Assembly: GCA_017399405.1 (NCBI GenBank)
Contig: JAFQCT010000010.1
Location: forward strand, 1-64,000
From: Clostridia bacterium
GTDB taxonomy: Bacteria; Bacillota; Clostridia; Oscillospirales; Acutalibacteraceae
Length of the DNA: 64,000 bases
Reading direction: 5' to 3'
Shown here piece by piece: positions 7,357 through 16,174 of this stretch. A program made the position numbers and the translations under genes. Each line of letters begins with the position of its first letter. The stretch's first letter is position 1. The notes beneath the pieces were generated by a model. That model searched no databases and was not told the origin of the DNA. It saw nothing but the letters and a program-made list of their open reading frames with translations.

Positions 7357-7542
7357 ATGGCAGATAAGAAATTAATCATTCCATTAAAACGCTTTAAGGG
7401 TGAGTCTGGTGTAGTGTCTGTTCGCTTACCAAATGACCTTATTAAATCACTTGATGAAATTGCTGATAAGACTGGCAGAACACGAAATGAAATAATTCAA
7501 AAATGTCTTGAATTTTCAGTTGAAAACCTTGAAATAAAATAA
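7357..7542 (+). CDS. ribbon-helix-helix (CopG/Arc-type) regulator
   Basis: 61 aa. After a basic N-terminus it shows the beta-strand VVSVRLPNDL and helices IKSLDEIADKTGRTRNEIIQKCLEF typical of MetJ/Arc/CopG repressors, which bind DNA as dimers through the strand. ATG 7357 is chosen because GAAGGAG lies 8 bp upstream. It is the first gene of the TIR island, 17 bp before the first TIR gene, and the repeated ACAATTG sites over its promoter suggest it controls the island. Confidence 0.85.
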   Translation: MADKKLIIPLKRFKGESGVVSVRLPNDLIKSLDEIADKTGRTRNEIIQKCLEFSVENLEIK

Positions 7543-7559
7543 GCTGAGGAGATAAAAGT

Positions 7560-9860
7560 ATGGCAATATTTAAATGTAAAATGTGCGGTGGCACATTAGA
7601 AATCAATAATAATGAAACTGTTGCAGTGTGTGAATATTGTGGCACTAAACAAACCTTGCCTAAATTGGATGATGAACGCAAGGCAAATCTTTATGACAGA
7701 GCAAACCATTTTCGCAGAAATAATGAGTTTGACAAAGCAATGGGTATTTACGAGCAGATTCTTAATGATGATAATACGGATGCTGAAAGTTATTGGTCAA
7801 TTGTACTTTGCCGTTATGGTATTGAGTATGTGGAAGACCCAAGAACTCATAAAAGAATTCCTACTGTAAATCGTGCTCAATATACATCTATCTTTGCTGA
7901 TGAGGATTACAAATCTGCAATTCAATATGCTGATGGAAATCAGAAAGAAATTTATGAGGCAGAAGCAAAAGCTATTGATGAGATACAAAAGGGTATTCTT
8001 GAGATTTCTCAAAAAGAAGAACCTTTTGATGTTTTCATTTGTTATAAAGAAACTGATGCAAATGGTCGTAGAACTCCTGACTCTGTTCTTGCAACAGAAC
8101 TTTATCACGAACTCACAAGAGATGGATTTAAGGTATTCTTCTCAAGAATTACGCTTGAAGACAAATTAGGTGAGGAATATGAACCTTACATATTTGCTGC
8201 ACTTAACTCTGCAAAAGTAATGGTTGTTCTCGGCACAAAGCCGGAGCATTTCAATGCTGTATGGGTAAAGAACGAATGGAGCCGCTACCTTGCACTTATT
8301 AAAAATGGTGCAAAGAAAATGCTTGTACCCGCATATAAAGATATGGACCCATATGACTTACCTGAAGAATTTTCACATCTTCAGGCACAGGATATGTCAA
8401 AACTTGGATTTATGCAGGATTTAGTGCGTGGTATCAGCAAGATTATATCCTCTGCAGAACCTAAAACAGAGGCAAAAGAAACTGTAGTTGTAAATAATGT
8501 GAATACAAATATTGCACCGCTTTTGAAAAGAGCGTTTATGTTCCTTGAAGACGGTGACTTTGCACGTGCCGATGAATTCTGTGAACAGGTGCTCAACCTT
8601 GAGCCTGAATGTGCAGAAGCATATTTAGGCAAGTTAATGTCTGAATTAAAAGTTTGCAGGCAAGAAGATTTAGGAAAACTTAATTATAATTTTACTGAGA
8701 ATGCTAATTATCAAAAAGCTTTTCGTTTTGCAGATAATAAATTAAAATCTCAACTTGATGAATATGTAATTTTATGTAATGAAATTATTGAAGAAAAAAG
8801 AAAAGATTCAATTCTTGATGAGGCAAAATCTCATATGACAGCTAATGAGATTTCAAGTTATGAATCTGCTATAAATATTCTTGAAACAATTTGCGGCTGG
8901 AAAGATGCTGACGAACAAATTACTATTTGTAAAAAGAATATTGAAAAAATTAAAGAACAAGAGGAAAATGAACGTTTAGAACGTGAGCAAAGATTAGAAA
9001 TAGCGAGAAAAGAAGCTGAACATAGGGCTAAGAGAAATAAGCGAATCGCTATTACTATAACACCAATTATTTGTGCGATTATTGCTTTTATAATTGTATT
9101 GAATACTATTATTATTCCAAGTGGCAAATATAAAGATGCAATAGCATTAATGGATGCAGGAAATCTTGATGATTCGTATACTATTTTTCGAGCATTAGGT
9201 GATTTCAAAGATTCTGCTTATATAGCTGATAATATTCGTTTGTTGAAAGCAAAAGAACAATTAAAAAATATAAGTGTCGGAGATTACATAACTTTTGGAG
9301 AGTATGAACAAGATAATGATATATCTAATGGCCTAGAGGATATCGAATGGCTTGTATTGGATGTAAAAGATGGTAAGGCTCTTGTTATTAGTAAATACGC
9401 TCTTGATTGTATGCCATATAGTACAAACAATTTTAATGTTACTTGGGCAACCTCCACAATTCGTTCGTGGTTAAACAACGATTTTATAGATTCTGCATTT
9501 TCCGTTGATGAACAAGGAATGATTCCAACGGTAACTGTTCCTGGTGATAAAAATCCAGAATATAACACAAGACCTGGTGATTCAACACAGGATAAAATGT
9601 TTTTACTTAGCATATCGGAAGTTAATAAGTATTTAAGTACAAATTTTGCAAAACAGTGCGAGCCCACAGCGTATACAGTTTCTTGTGGTGCTATGAAAAA
9701 TAGTAATGGTAATTGCTGGTGGTGGCTTCGTTCGCCTGGAGCTAGCCGTGATTATGCTGCAAGTGTTGATTATTTTGGACATGTTGCTGAACAAGGTGAT
9801 TTTGTCGATTTCGAGTATAATTCTGTTCGCCCAGCAATGTGGATTGAGTTTGAGAAATAG
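7560..9860 (+). CDS. zinc-ribbon/TIR/transmembrane/DUF6273 protein, copy 1
   Basis: 766 aa. An N-terminal zinc ribbon has CKMC (6-9) and CEYC (24-27). A helical TPR-like stretch (45-150) is followed by a TIR domain (about 156-300): FDVFICYKETD, FKVFFSRITLEDKLG, then YEPYIFAALNSAKVMVVLG and WVKNEWSRYL. Glu208 in YEPYIF aligns with the catalytic Glu of NAD-cleaving TIRs such as SARM1. TPR-like repeats lead to one membrane segment (about 494-520), more short repeats, and a C-terminal DUF6273 domain (about 570-766, with NCWWWLRSPG and VRPAMWI). The N-terminal TIR half probably faces the cytoplasm and DUF6273 the outside, linking an outer sensor to an NADase-type effector; this is inference. A paralogue is at 12526. 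Confidence 0.85.
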   Translation: MAIFKCKMCGGTLEINNNETVAVCEYCGTKQTLPKLDDERKANLYDRANHFRRNNEFDKAMGIYEQILNDDNTDAESYWSIVLCRYGIEYVEDPRTHKRIPTVNRAQYTSIFADEDYKSAIQYADGNQKEIYEAEAKAIDEIQKGILEISQKEEPFDVFICYKETDANGRRTPDSVLATELYHELTRDGFKVFFSRITLEDKLGEEYEPYIFAALNSAKVMVVLGTKPEHFNAVWVKNEWSRYLALIKNGAKKMLVPAYKDMDPYDLPEEFSHLQAQDMSKLGFMQDLVRGISKIISSAEPKTEAKETVVVNNVNTNIAPLLKRAFMFLEDGDFARADEFCEQVLNLEPECAEAYLGKLMSELKVCRQEDLGKLNYNFTENANYQKAFRFADNKLKSQLDEYVILCNEIIEEKRKDSILDEAKSHMTANEISSYESAINILETICGWKDADEQITICKKNIEKIKEQEENERLEREQRLEIARKEAEHRAKRNKRIAITITPIICAIIAFIIVLNTIIIPSGKYKDAIALMDAGNLDDSYTIFRALGDFKDSAYIADNIRLLKAKEQLKNISVGDYITFGEYEQDNDISNGLEDIEWLVLDVKDGKALVISKYALDCMPYSTNNFNVTWATSTIRSWLNNDFIDSAFSVDEQGMIPTVTVPGDKNPEYNTRPGDSTQDKMFLLSISEVNKYLSTNFAKQCEPTAYTVSCGAMKNSNGNCWWWLRSPGASRDYAASVDYFGHVAEQGDFVDFEYNSVRPAMWIEFEK

Positions 9861-9896
9861 TCTTATATCATTTTTGTGGTGCTTTTTAGGACAATA

Positions 9897-9945
9897 CCTA
9901 AATTCAAAATGTACCGTGGCACATTAGAAATCAATAACAAATACA
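9897..9945 (+). pseudogene. vestige of a third TIR-gene 5' end
   Basis: These ~49 bp match the first ~50 bp of both TIR genes: CAATA, TAAAT, AAAATGT, then GGTGGCACATTAGAAATCAA with one or two changes, and then diverge. It is a scar of a duplicated and deleted TIR gene, showing that the two paralogues recombine. Confidence 0.7.
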
Positions 9946-9980
9946 AATTATAATTATAATTTTTATGGGGGATAAATATT

Positions 9981-11120
9981 ATGGCAAAAATAGCAGACAT
10001 CATTAAATATGAGGGTGATAATACCACTTTTATATGGAAACACCCATGTGAAGATTTCAACACTCTTACTCAGTTGATTGTTCACGAATCACAAGAAGCA
10101 ATTTTCTTTATGAACGGTCAGGCACTTGATTTGTTCGGTCCTGGTCGCCATACACTTGAAACACAAAATATTCCACTTGTCGGTAAAACACTTAATATGC
10201 CTACAGGTGGAAAAACACCATTTCATTGTGAAGTTTATTTCATAAATAAAACTGAGCAAATGTCAATTAAGTGGGGTACCGATTCAAAAGTTCAGTATAT
10301 GGAGCCTACATATAACTTCCCACTTTCGATTGGTGCAAGTGGTGAAATGAGTCTTCGTGCAGAAAATTCAAGAAAGCTTCTTTTAAAACTCGTTGGTACT
10401 GAAAACTATCTCACACAAGCAAAACTTACATCATTTTTCCGTGCATTCCTTATGACTCGCGTTAAGTCATATATTGCACAGGTAATGAAGACAAACTCAA
10501 TCAGTATTTTTGAAATTGACGAAAATCTCGCAATGTTCTCAAATGTAATTAAAAATCTTCTTGTAAATGATTTTGCAGAATACGGCGTTGCACTTGAACA
10601 GTTCTTTGTAACAAATATCGTTAAGCCTGATGGCGACTCAATGTACGAAAAGTTCAAATCACTTCACTTCCGTCAGTATGCAGATATTGCTGAAGCAAAA
10701 CTTCGTCAGCAGACAGATTTGATTTATGCTGAAACAGAAGCACAGAAAGTTATTATCGACTCCAAAGCACAGGCAACAAAGCGTGCACAGGAAGGTTATA
10801 CATATCAGCAAGAGCGTGGCTTTGATGTTGCTGAGCAGGTTGCTCAGAATGAAGCGGTTGGCGAATTTACAAATATGGGTGTTGGATTTGGTACAATGGC
10901 AGGCGTTGGCGGAGCAGTAGGTGGTATGGTCGGAGGTATGATGAACGATGCTATCAATACTGCACAAGCACCTGCACCAACAACACCAGCACAACCAACT
11001 GATGATATGGCAGCATTCAAAGCAAAAATCGAAAAGCTTACAATGATGAAAGAAGCAGGAATGTTAAGCGAAGAAGAGTTTGATAATCTCAAAACACAGC
11101 TTCTCACAAGTATTTTATAA
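9981..11120 (+). CDS. SPFH/band-7 protein with SHOCT tail (YdjI-like)
   Basis: 379 aa. An SPFH domain (about 25-230) has EAIFFMNGQALDLFGPGRHTL and VYFINKTEQM, resembling B. subtilis YdjI and so-called virion core proteins. A helical, Gln/Ala/Glu-rich stalk (230-300) follows. Then come a glycine-rich segment GVGFGTMAGVGGAVGGMVGG, a Pro/Ala/Thr linker and a C-terminal SHOCT motif (KLTMMKEAGMLSEEEFDNLK). YdjI works with PspA and small membrane proteins in envelope stress, scaffolding membrane microdomains. Here it sits between two membrane-anchored TIR proteins and 11 bp before a multi-pass membrane protein, so it may organise or gate them. RBS GGGGGA is upstream of the ATG. Confidence 0.85.
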   Translation: MAKIADIIKYEGDNTTFIWKHPCEDFNTLTQLIVHESQEAIFFMNGQALDLFGPGRHTLETQNIPLVGKTLNMPTGGKTPFHCEVYFINKTEQMSIKWGTDSKVQYMEPTYNFPLSIGASGEMSLRAENSRKLLLKLVGTENYLTQAKLTSFFRAFLMTRVKSYIAQVMKTNSISIFEIDENLAMFSNVIKNLLVNDFAEYGVALEQFFVTNIVKPDGDSMYEKFKSLHFRQYADIAEAKLRQQTDLIYAETEAQKVIIDSKAQATKRAQEGYTYQQERGFDVAEQVAQNEAVGEFTNMGVGFGTMAGVGGAVGGMVGGMMNDAINTAQAPAPTTPAQPTDDMAAFKAKIEKLTMMKEAGMLSEEEFDNLKTQLLTSIL

Positions 11121-11131
11121 GGAGAATTATT

Positions 11132-12208
11132 ATGAAAAACGGTAAAGGTTTAGTTTTAATTATCACAAGTTTAATTTTAGTTGTTTTTGTTGGTTTGTCA
11201 TTCTTGATTTATGATAAATCTGACGCAGTAATTGTAAAAGGAACAACAGGTTCATATGCTGAAATTTTTGCAAAGAATAATGAATTGGAATTTATCGCAA
11301 TAGCAGATTCTGATAATCCAAATGTTGATATTCCTGTAAAAGATGAAGAGGCAAAAGACGAAGACACAACAGAAGAAAAAGAAGAAGTTCCAACAGTTAA
11401 AGATAACGGAACTTTCTCGTATAACTATGTAGATGATAAGTCAGTTACTATTGTTGCTTACAAAGGCACAGATAGTCTTGTTGTTATACCTGATACAATT
11501 GATACTTTACCTGTTACAAAAGTTACATTTAATCCACTTGAATCAAATATTGAAGTAATTCAGTTTTCTGATAATGTAACAACTATCGAGGGCGAATATT
11601 CAACAGCACGCTATACAGCAGAATTCTTTGTAGCAATTGCAATTATGGTTATTGGCTATGCTTATGCGGTTGTTGTAACCTTAATGGCGTTTAAAAAATC
11701 AGATTCTAATGAAAAAACTTTCTATGGAATCCCAGTTGTATATAATGGTTTTGCAACATTTGTTGTTCTTGCAATTGCATCTGCAGTATTTATGATTTTG
11801 AACTTACCAATAGTTGCAATGATTGTAGTAACTATTGTTATACTTGCAATTTCTGCAATTGGTCTTGTTAAAACAACAGTTGCACGTAACGCAGTTGAGG
11901 CAACAGGCGAGAAGGTTAAACAGCAGACAGCATTTATCAGATTACTCACTGCAGATGCCGAACATCTTATGGCAACAGCAAAAACTGATGAAATTAAGGC
12001 AGATGCTAAAAAAGTATATGAAGCAATCCGTTATTCAGACCCAATGAGTAATGATGCCCTTGCTGATGTTGAAACAAAGATTCAGTATCAGTTCAATGCT
12101 TTTACAAACGCAGTTAAGAACGAAGATGCAGAACTCGTGGCATCAATGTCAGTAGAACTTTTAGACCTTATTGATGCAAGAAATAAAAAGTGTAAAGTAT
12201 TAAAGTGA
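11132..12208 (+). CDS. multi-pass membrane protein of the TIR-SPFH locus
   Basis: 358 aa. An N-terminal membrane anchor (about 7-27) is followed by an acidic outside linker (65-90, rich in Glu/Asp) and a short LRR_5-like stretch (DSLVVIPDTIDTLPVTKVTF). Three hydrophobic segments come next (about 163-187, 207-226, 228-248), then a helical cytoplasmic tail. The partly duplicated membrane topology and the position 11 bp after the SPFH gene suggest the two proteins form a membrane complex, as YdjG/H do with YdjI. No enzyme motif seen. Confidence 0.6.
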   Translation: MKNGKGLVLIITSLILVVFVGLSFLIYDKSDAVIVKGTTGSYAEIFAKNNELEFIAIADSDNPNVDIPVKDEEAKDEDTTEEKEEVPTVKDNGTFSYNYVDDKSVTIVAYKGTDSLVVIPDTIDTLPVTKVTFNPLESNIEVIQFSDNVTTIEGEYSTARYTAEFFVAIAIMVIGYAYAVVVTLMAFKKSDSNEKTFYGIPVVYNGFATFVVLAIASAVFMILNLPIVAMIVVTIVILAISAIGLVKTTVARNAVEATGEKVKQQTAFIRLLTADAEHLMATAKTDEIKADAKKVYEAIRYSDPMSNDALADVETKIQYQFNAFTNAVKNEDAELVASMSVELLDLIDARNKKCKVLK

Positions 12209-12219
12209 GGAATTTTGTA

Positions 12220-12522
12220 ATGAATTTGTACAGTACTTGGATAAATGCAGAAGGTAAGGCTATTTTAGTTTCAAACATGGATAGTGACTATATTACAAAT
12301 TGTATACGTCAAATTAAGAAGTGTGCTGATGCATGGCGTTTTGACTCTTTTAACGATTTAAAACCAAATGAATTAAAAATGGTTTGTGAACCACTTCAAA
12401 AGGCTTGGTTTGTTGTAAATGCCCGACCATATCTATATTCGTTTATGGAAGAATTGAAAGCAAGAAATGAGGATGTTTCATATGTGAAACAAGTACTTGA
12501 ATATTTGGAATGTGAGAAATAA
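12220..12522 (+). CDS. small hypothetical protein between SPFH operon and second TIR
   Basis: 100 aa, helical, with Trp residues (STWINAEGK, DAWRFDSFNDL). ATG 12220 is chosen over an overlapping GTG at 12205 because GTGAGG lies 9 bp before it. It is 3 bp before the second TIR gene, so they are probably translationally coupled; an adaptor or regulator role is possible. No family recognised. Confidence 0.55.
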   Translation: MNLYSTWINAEGKAILVSNMDSDYITNCIRQIKKCADAWRFDSFNDLKPNELKMVCEPLQKAWFVVNARPYLYSFMEELKARNEDVSYVKQVLEYLECEK

Positions 12523-12525
12523 ATT

Positions 12526-14592
12526 ATGGCAATATTTAAATGTAAAATGTGCGGTGGCACATTAGAAATCAATAACAATGAAACTGTTGCAGTGTGCGAA
12601 TACTGTGGCACTAAACAGACATTGCCAAAACTCGATGACGAGAAACGGGTTCAGCTTTATGACAGAGCTAACCATTTCCGTCGTGAAAACGAGTTTGACA
12701 AGGCAATGGGTATTTATGAAATGATACTCAGCGATGATAAAGAAGATTGTGAAAGCTATTGGGGTCTTGTACTTTGCCGATATGGTATTGAGTATGTTGA
12801 AGACCCAAGAACTCATAAGAGAATACCAACGGTTAATCGTGCACAGTTTACATCGATTTTTGATGATGACGATTACAAAAATGCAATTAAATATGCCGAT
12901 GGTTATCAAAAAGATGTCTATGAAGCAGAAGCGACTGTAATAGATAAAATCCAGAAGGGGATTCTTGAAATTTCAAATAAAGAAGAACCTTTCGATGTGT
13001 TTATCTGCTATAAAGAAACTGACAGAGTTGGAAACAGAACGCAAGATAGCGTTTATGCACAAGATATTTATAAAGCTCTCACAAAAGAGGGTTACAAAGT
13101 ATTCTTTTCAAGAATTACCCTTGAAGATAAGCTCGGTACTGCCTATGAGCCATACATATTTGCCGCATTAAATAGTGCAAAGGTAATGCTTGTAGTTGGT
13201 ACAGAAAAAGATAACTTCAATGCAGTATGGGTAAAGAATGAATGGTCAAGATATATATCACTTATTAAAGCAGGAAAAGATAAAACCCTCATTCCTGTTT
13301 ATAAAGATATTAGCCCATACGATATGCCTGAAGAATTTCAATATCTCCAATCACAGGATTTAAGTAAAGTTGGTGCGATTCAAGATATTGTTAGAGGTGT
13401 AAAGAAACTTATTGAAGTAGGTGCCATTACAGAAACGCAAACAGCAGAAACAACATCTGTTATTGTTGAAACAATGCTTAAGAGAGCAACCGAAGCACTT
13501 GCAAATAAAGAATGGCAGAAAGCTTCAAGGTGCTATGATAATGTGTTAGACTATGATGATAAAAATGAATTAGCTTATATAGGAAAAATGTTAATTGATT
13601 TTAAAGTATCATCATTAAATGAATTATCATCCTTATCTACTCAACTTGATTCAAATAAATATTTTAAATATCTTATAGATAATGCGAGAAGTGATACTAA
13701 AGAAAGATTGTTATCAATTGAAGATGAGATAGAAAAACATTTGTTAGAAGAACGTGAACTTGTAACTGAAAAGATAAAGAAAAGAATTAAGATTGTATTA
13801 GCAATAGTGACATTATTTTTGATTATTTTTGTTACTATAATTATTAGTAAAAATGTTATTATTCCTAATATTAAGTACAACAAAGCGATGAGTCTTATTA
13901 AAGCAGGGAATCTAGATGAGGCATACACTATCTTTAACGACCTTGGTGAATATAAGGATGCAACAGATAAAGCAATCGAGATTAGATTAAGTAAGACTAA
14001 AGCTCAAATGGAAAATATAAAAATAGGGGACTATATAAAGTTTGGTGTATATGAACAAGATAATAATTTATCTAATGGTGGAGAATACCTTGAGTGGCTT
14101 GTTCTTGAAGTAAAGGATGGAAAAGCCTTGCTTATAAGTAAATATGCTATTGATTGTAAGCCGTTTAGTGTAAGTTATAAGAATGTTTATTGGGGAACAT
14201 GTTCATTACGTTATTGGCTAAACAATGATTTTGTTGAGGCGGCATTTTCAGCAAAGGAAGCGGCGATGATTTTTACTACTTCTGTTGAATATGAGTTTGT
14301 TATCGGTAATGGAACACAGGATATGGTATATTTGCTAAGTACAACTGAAGTAAATAAATATTTTGATTCTGATAATGAAAGACAATGTAAGCCCACTGCT
14401 TTTGCTATTGAACAAGGTGTATATACCAATGATGTTGATGGGAACTGTTGGTGGTGGTTGCGGTCGCATGGAAATAAAGATATTTATGCTACTGGTGTTG
14501 AATATGGCGGTGTTGTAAGCGAAAGTGGTCGCGATGCACTAAACGAAATCAGTGGTGTCCGCCCTGCTTTGTGGATTACATTAGATTCTTAG
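12526..14592 (+). CDS. zinc-ribbon/TIR/transmembrane/DUF6273 protein, copy 2
   Basis: 688 aa, paralogous to the gene at 7560 with near-identical first 110 residues (zinc ribbon CKMC/CEYC). The TIR domain (about 156-300) keeps FDVFICYKETD, FFSRITLEDKLG and the catalytic-type Glu in YEPYIFAALNS. The middle repeat region is about 75 residues shorter. The membrane segment lies at about 421-447 and DUF6273 at about 498-688 (NCWWWLRSHG, VRPALWI). The N-terminal and TIR parts are conserved while the outer domain diverges (the motif SPG becomes SHG), as expected if the C-terminal part senses different ligands or partners. Likely an NAD-cleaving or nucleotide-producing effector; not proven. Confidence 0.85.
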   Translation: MAIFKCKMCGGTLEINNNETVAVCEYCGTKQTLPKLDDEKRVQLYDRANHFRRENEFDKAMGIYEMILSDDKEDCESYWGLVLCRYGIEYVEDPRTHKRIPTVNRAQFTSIFDDDDYKNAIKYADGYQKDVYEAEATVIDKIQKGILEISNKEEPFDVFICYKETDRVGNRTQDSVYAQDIYKALTKEGYKVFFSRITLEDKLGTAYEPYIFAALNSAKVMLVVGTEKDNFNAVWVKNEWSRYISLIKAGKDKTLIPVYKDISPYDMPEEFQYLQSQDLSKVGAIQDIVRGVKKLIEVGAITETQTAETTSVIVETMLKRATEALANKEWQKASRCYDNVLDYDDKNELAYIGKMLIDFKVSSLNELSSLSTQLDSNKYFKYLIDNARSDTKERLLSIEDEIEKHLLEERELVTEKIKKRIKIVLAIVTLFLIIFVTIIISKNVIIPNIKYNKAMSLIKAGNLDEAYTIFNDLGEYKDATDKAIEIRLSKTKAQMENIKIGDYIKFGVYEQDNNLSNGGEYLEWLVLEVKDGKALLISKYAIDCKPFSVSYKNVYWGTCSLRYWLNNDFVEAAFSAKEAAMIFTTSVEYEFVIGNGTQDMVYLLSTTEVNKYFDSDNERQCKPTAFAIEQGVYTNDVDGNCWWWLRSHGNKDIYATGVEYGGVVSESGRDALNEISGVRPALWITLDS

Positions 14593-14652
14593 TTTTACAA
14601 CAACTTGTGGCTTGAACGCAACGAATATATTTAGAATTTGATAGGGATATAT

Positions 14653-15555
14653 ATGAAAAAATCTAATAGAACTTTATTTAATGAGTTTTTAGAAAAAGAG
14701 AATATAAAATATATTGAAAATCCATCAAAAACTATGTGTAAATGCTTTGTTGAAAGTTTTGATGATATAAAAAAAGTATTAAGTGCAACTAATGATATTT
14801 TCGGTTGGAATGATGAAGTTGTTCGTTTCAGGGGACAATCTTATGATAGGTGGGACATTGAACCATCTATTGCAAGGATTAAAGGACTTATGAAATACGA
14901 AAAAAGTATGCTTTTAGAGTTGTCGCCTCCTAAAATAGAAGTGGATTTAGAGCGAATAATTAAAGCTCAACATTATGGTTTGCCAACAAGATTGATAGAT
15001 GTTACAACTGATTGGAGAGTTGCATTATGGTTTGCTTGTCAATCTTTTAAAAAGAATAATGGTGAAGAGCATAACGGAGAAATCCTTTTAATGAACTCGA
15101 TTGTAGAAGATGATAGAATTATCGATTATGCACTTTGGCAAATAGAAAACTATGATTCTGTTATAAGAGAAACAAGTGAAAATAATATCAGAAAGTATGA
15201 ATCTGAAAAAGGTAAAATAACTGAGAAATCAGATTTTGAAAGATACTTTGTCCCTTGCGTAATCGACTTTTCAAAACGAAATATTGATGAGTTGAGGGTA
15301 AAAAATCAAAAAGCTTGCGGTATATTATCAATAATTAACACAAACGAAAGTAAACGCGGAGTATATTCTCTTTTTAATCATGTGTATAAGAAATATATGG
15401 TTTCTATAATAATACCGGGAGAATTAAAGAAATATTTTCTTGACGAATTAGAAAAAGAAGGTATAAACCATAAATACATCTACCCTAATAGTTTCGAACA
15501 CGAATGCAAATACATAAAAGAGAAATATTTTAAAATGTTAAAAAATAATGAGTAA
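14653..15555 (+). CDS. FRG-domain protein
   Basis: 300 aa with the FRG signature FRGQ (VVRFRGQSYDRWDIEPSI), then RIIKAQHYGLPTRLIDVT and the WRVALWFAC helix. FRG domains are common in defence islands and mobile elements and may be ADP-ribosyl/NAD-linked folds, but the activity is unproven. ATG 14653 is favoured over TTG 14638 because AGGG lies 6 bp before it. It is the last gene of the TIR island, 60 bp after the second TIR gene and just before noncoding element copy 2. Confidence 0.8.
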   Translation: MKKSNRTLFNEFLEKENIKYIENPSKTMCKCFVESFDDIKKVLSATNDIFGWNDEVVRFRGQSYDRWDIEPSIARIKGLMKYEKSMLLELSPPKIEVDLERIIKAQHYGLPTRLIDVTTDWRVALWFACQSFKKNNGEEHNGEILLMNSIVEDDRIIDYALWQIENYDSVIRETSENNIRKYESEKGKITEKSDFERYFVPCVIDFSKRNIDELRVKNQKACGILSIINTNESKRGVYSLFNHVYKKYMVSIIIPGELKKYFLDELEKEGINHKYIYPNSFEHECKYIKEKYFKMLKNNE

Positions 15556-15564
15556 AGTTGCAAT

Positions 15565-15748
15565 ATCTATCATATTAATATTACCAAATTGACGATTTGG
15601 TTTTTGCATGGTGGATTGTCTTTACTTGTAGGGTTTTTAAATTTTTTCATTGCGTGAATAACATTAAAAGGCAATTCATATAACCTCCTTTCGAAAGAAA
15701 GACGAAAACGCTACGGTTGCATACTTGCTGTGGCGTTTTTGTATATAT
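15565..15748 (+). repeat. noncoding element copy 2 (twin of 6370-6560)
   Basis: Same order of parts as copy 1: hairpin CCAAAT/ATTTGG with T5, conserved TAACCTCCTTTCGAAAGAAAG, then a hairpin at 15705-15738 with stem AAAACGCTAC/GTGGCGTTTT. Compared with copy 1, several stem bases changed on both sides while the loop stayed. Together the copies bracket the whole TIR island. Confidence 0.65.
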
Positions 15749-15812
15749 GAGAATTCATTTTGAAAGTTTCTTTCATATTTTATATATACAAATTTTGAAA
15801 GGACTGATTTGA

Positions 15813-16094
15813 ATGCCAAAAGAAAAGCAAAATATCATATATAAGAAAATGGGGAGTGCCAAACGCCGCCGCGACGGAGTGCTTGATGTGGAATACAATA
15901 TTAATAAGTTTTTGTTAAAGCATCCTGAACTTAAAAAGTACGAAGGTGACCTTAGAAAAGAAACACAACATTTTCATAAGGTATATAAGTTTCAGTATCT
16001 ACCACAGTATTATTTTTATGATATGAGAACTGACAGACCTAAAAAGACAACATCACAATATTGGCAAGTTTTTGCTACATATGTTGAAGAGTAA
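15813..16094 (+). CDS. small basic hypothetical protein after noncoding element 2
   Basis: 93 aa, basic (SAKRRRDG) with aromatic residues (YKFQYLPQYYFYDMRTDR). The ATG has GAAAGGA 9 bp upstream and a terminator follows 1 bp after the stop, so it is a single-gene unit led by the repeated noncoding element. It may bind nucleic acid, judging by its charge; no family recognised. Confidence 0.6.
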   Translation: MPKEKQNIIYKKMGSAKRRRDGVLDVEYNINKFLLKHPELKKYEGDLRKETQHFHKVYKFQYLPQYYFYDMRTDRPKKTTSQYWQVFATYVEE

Positions 16095-16095
16095 A

Positions 16096-16130
16096 AGGGG
16101 AGTGGTTATTTTTAACCACTTCCTATTTTT
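16096..16130 (+). terminator. terminator after small basic protein gene
   Basis: Stem GGGGAGTGGTTA (16097-16108) with 16113-16124, one G-U pair, then a T5 run. Confidence 0.85.
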
Positions 16131-16174
16131 ATATATTCGTGCGTTTTCGATTTAAATCTTTCATACTATTTTTA

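Noticed and set aside
7797-9667. Several minus-strand frames of 100-127 codons inside the TIR genes
   Set aside because: Antisense shadows without ribosome sites; the plus-strand TIR domains are clear.
7560-15555. Thoeris system
   Set aside because: TIR proteins are present but no SIR2/SLOG (ThsA) or TIR-gated partner of that type is seen.
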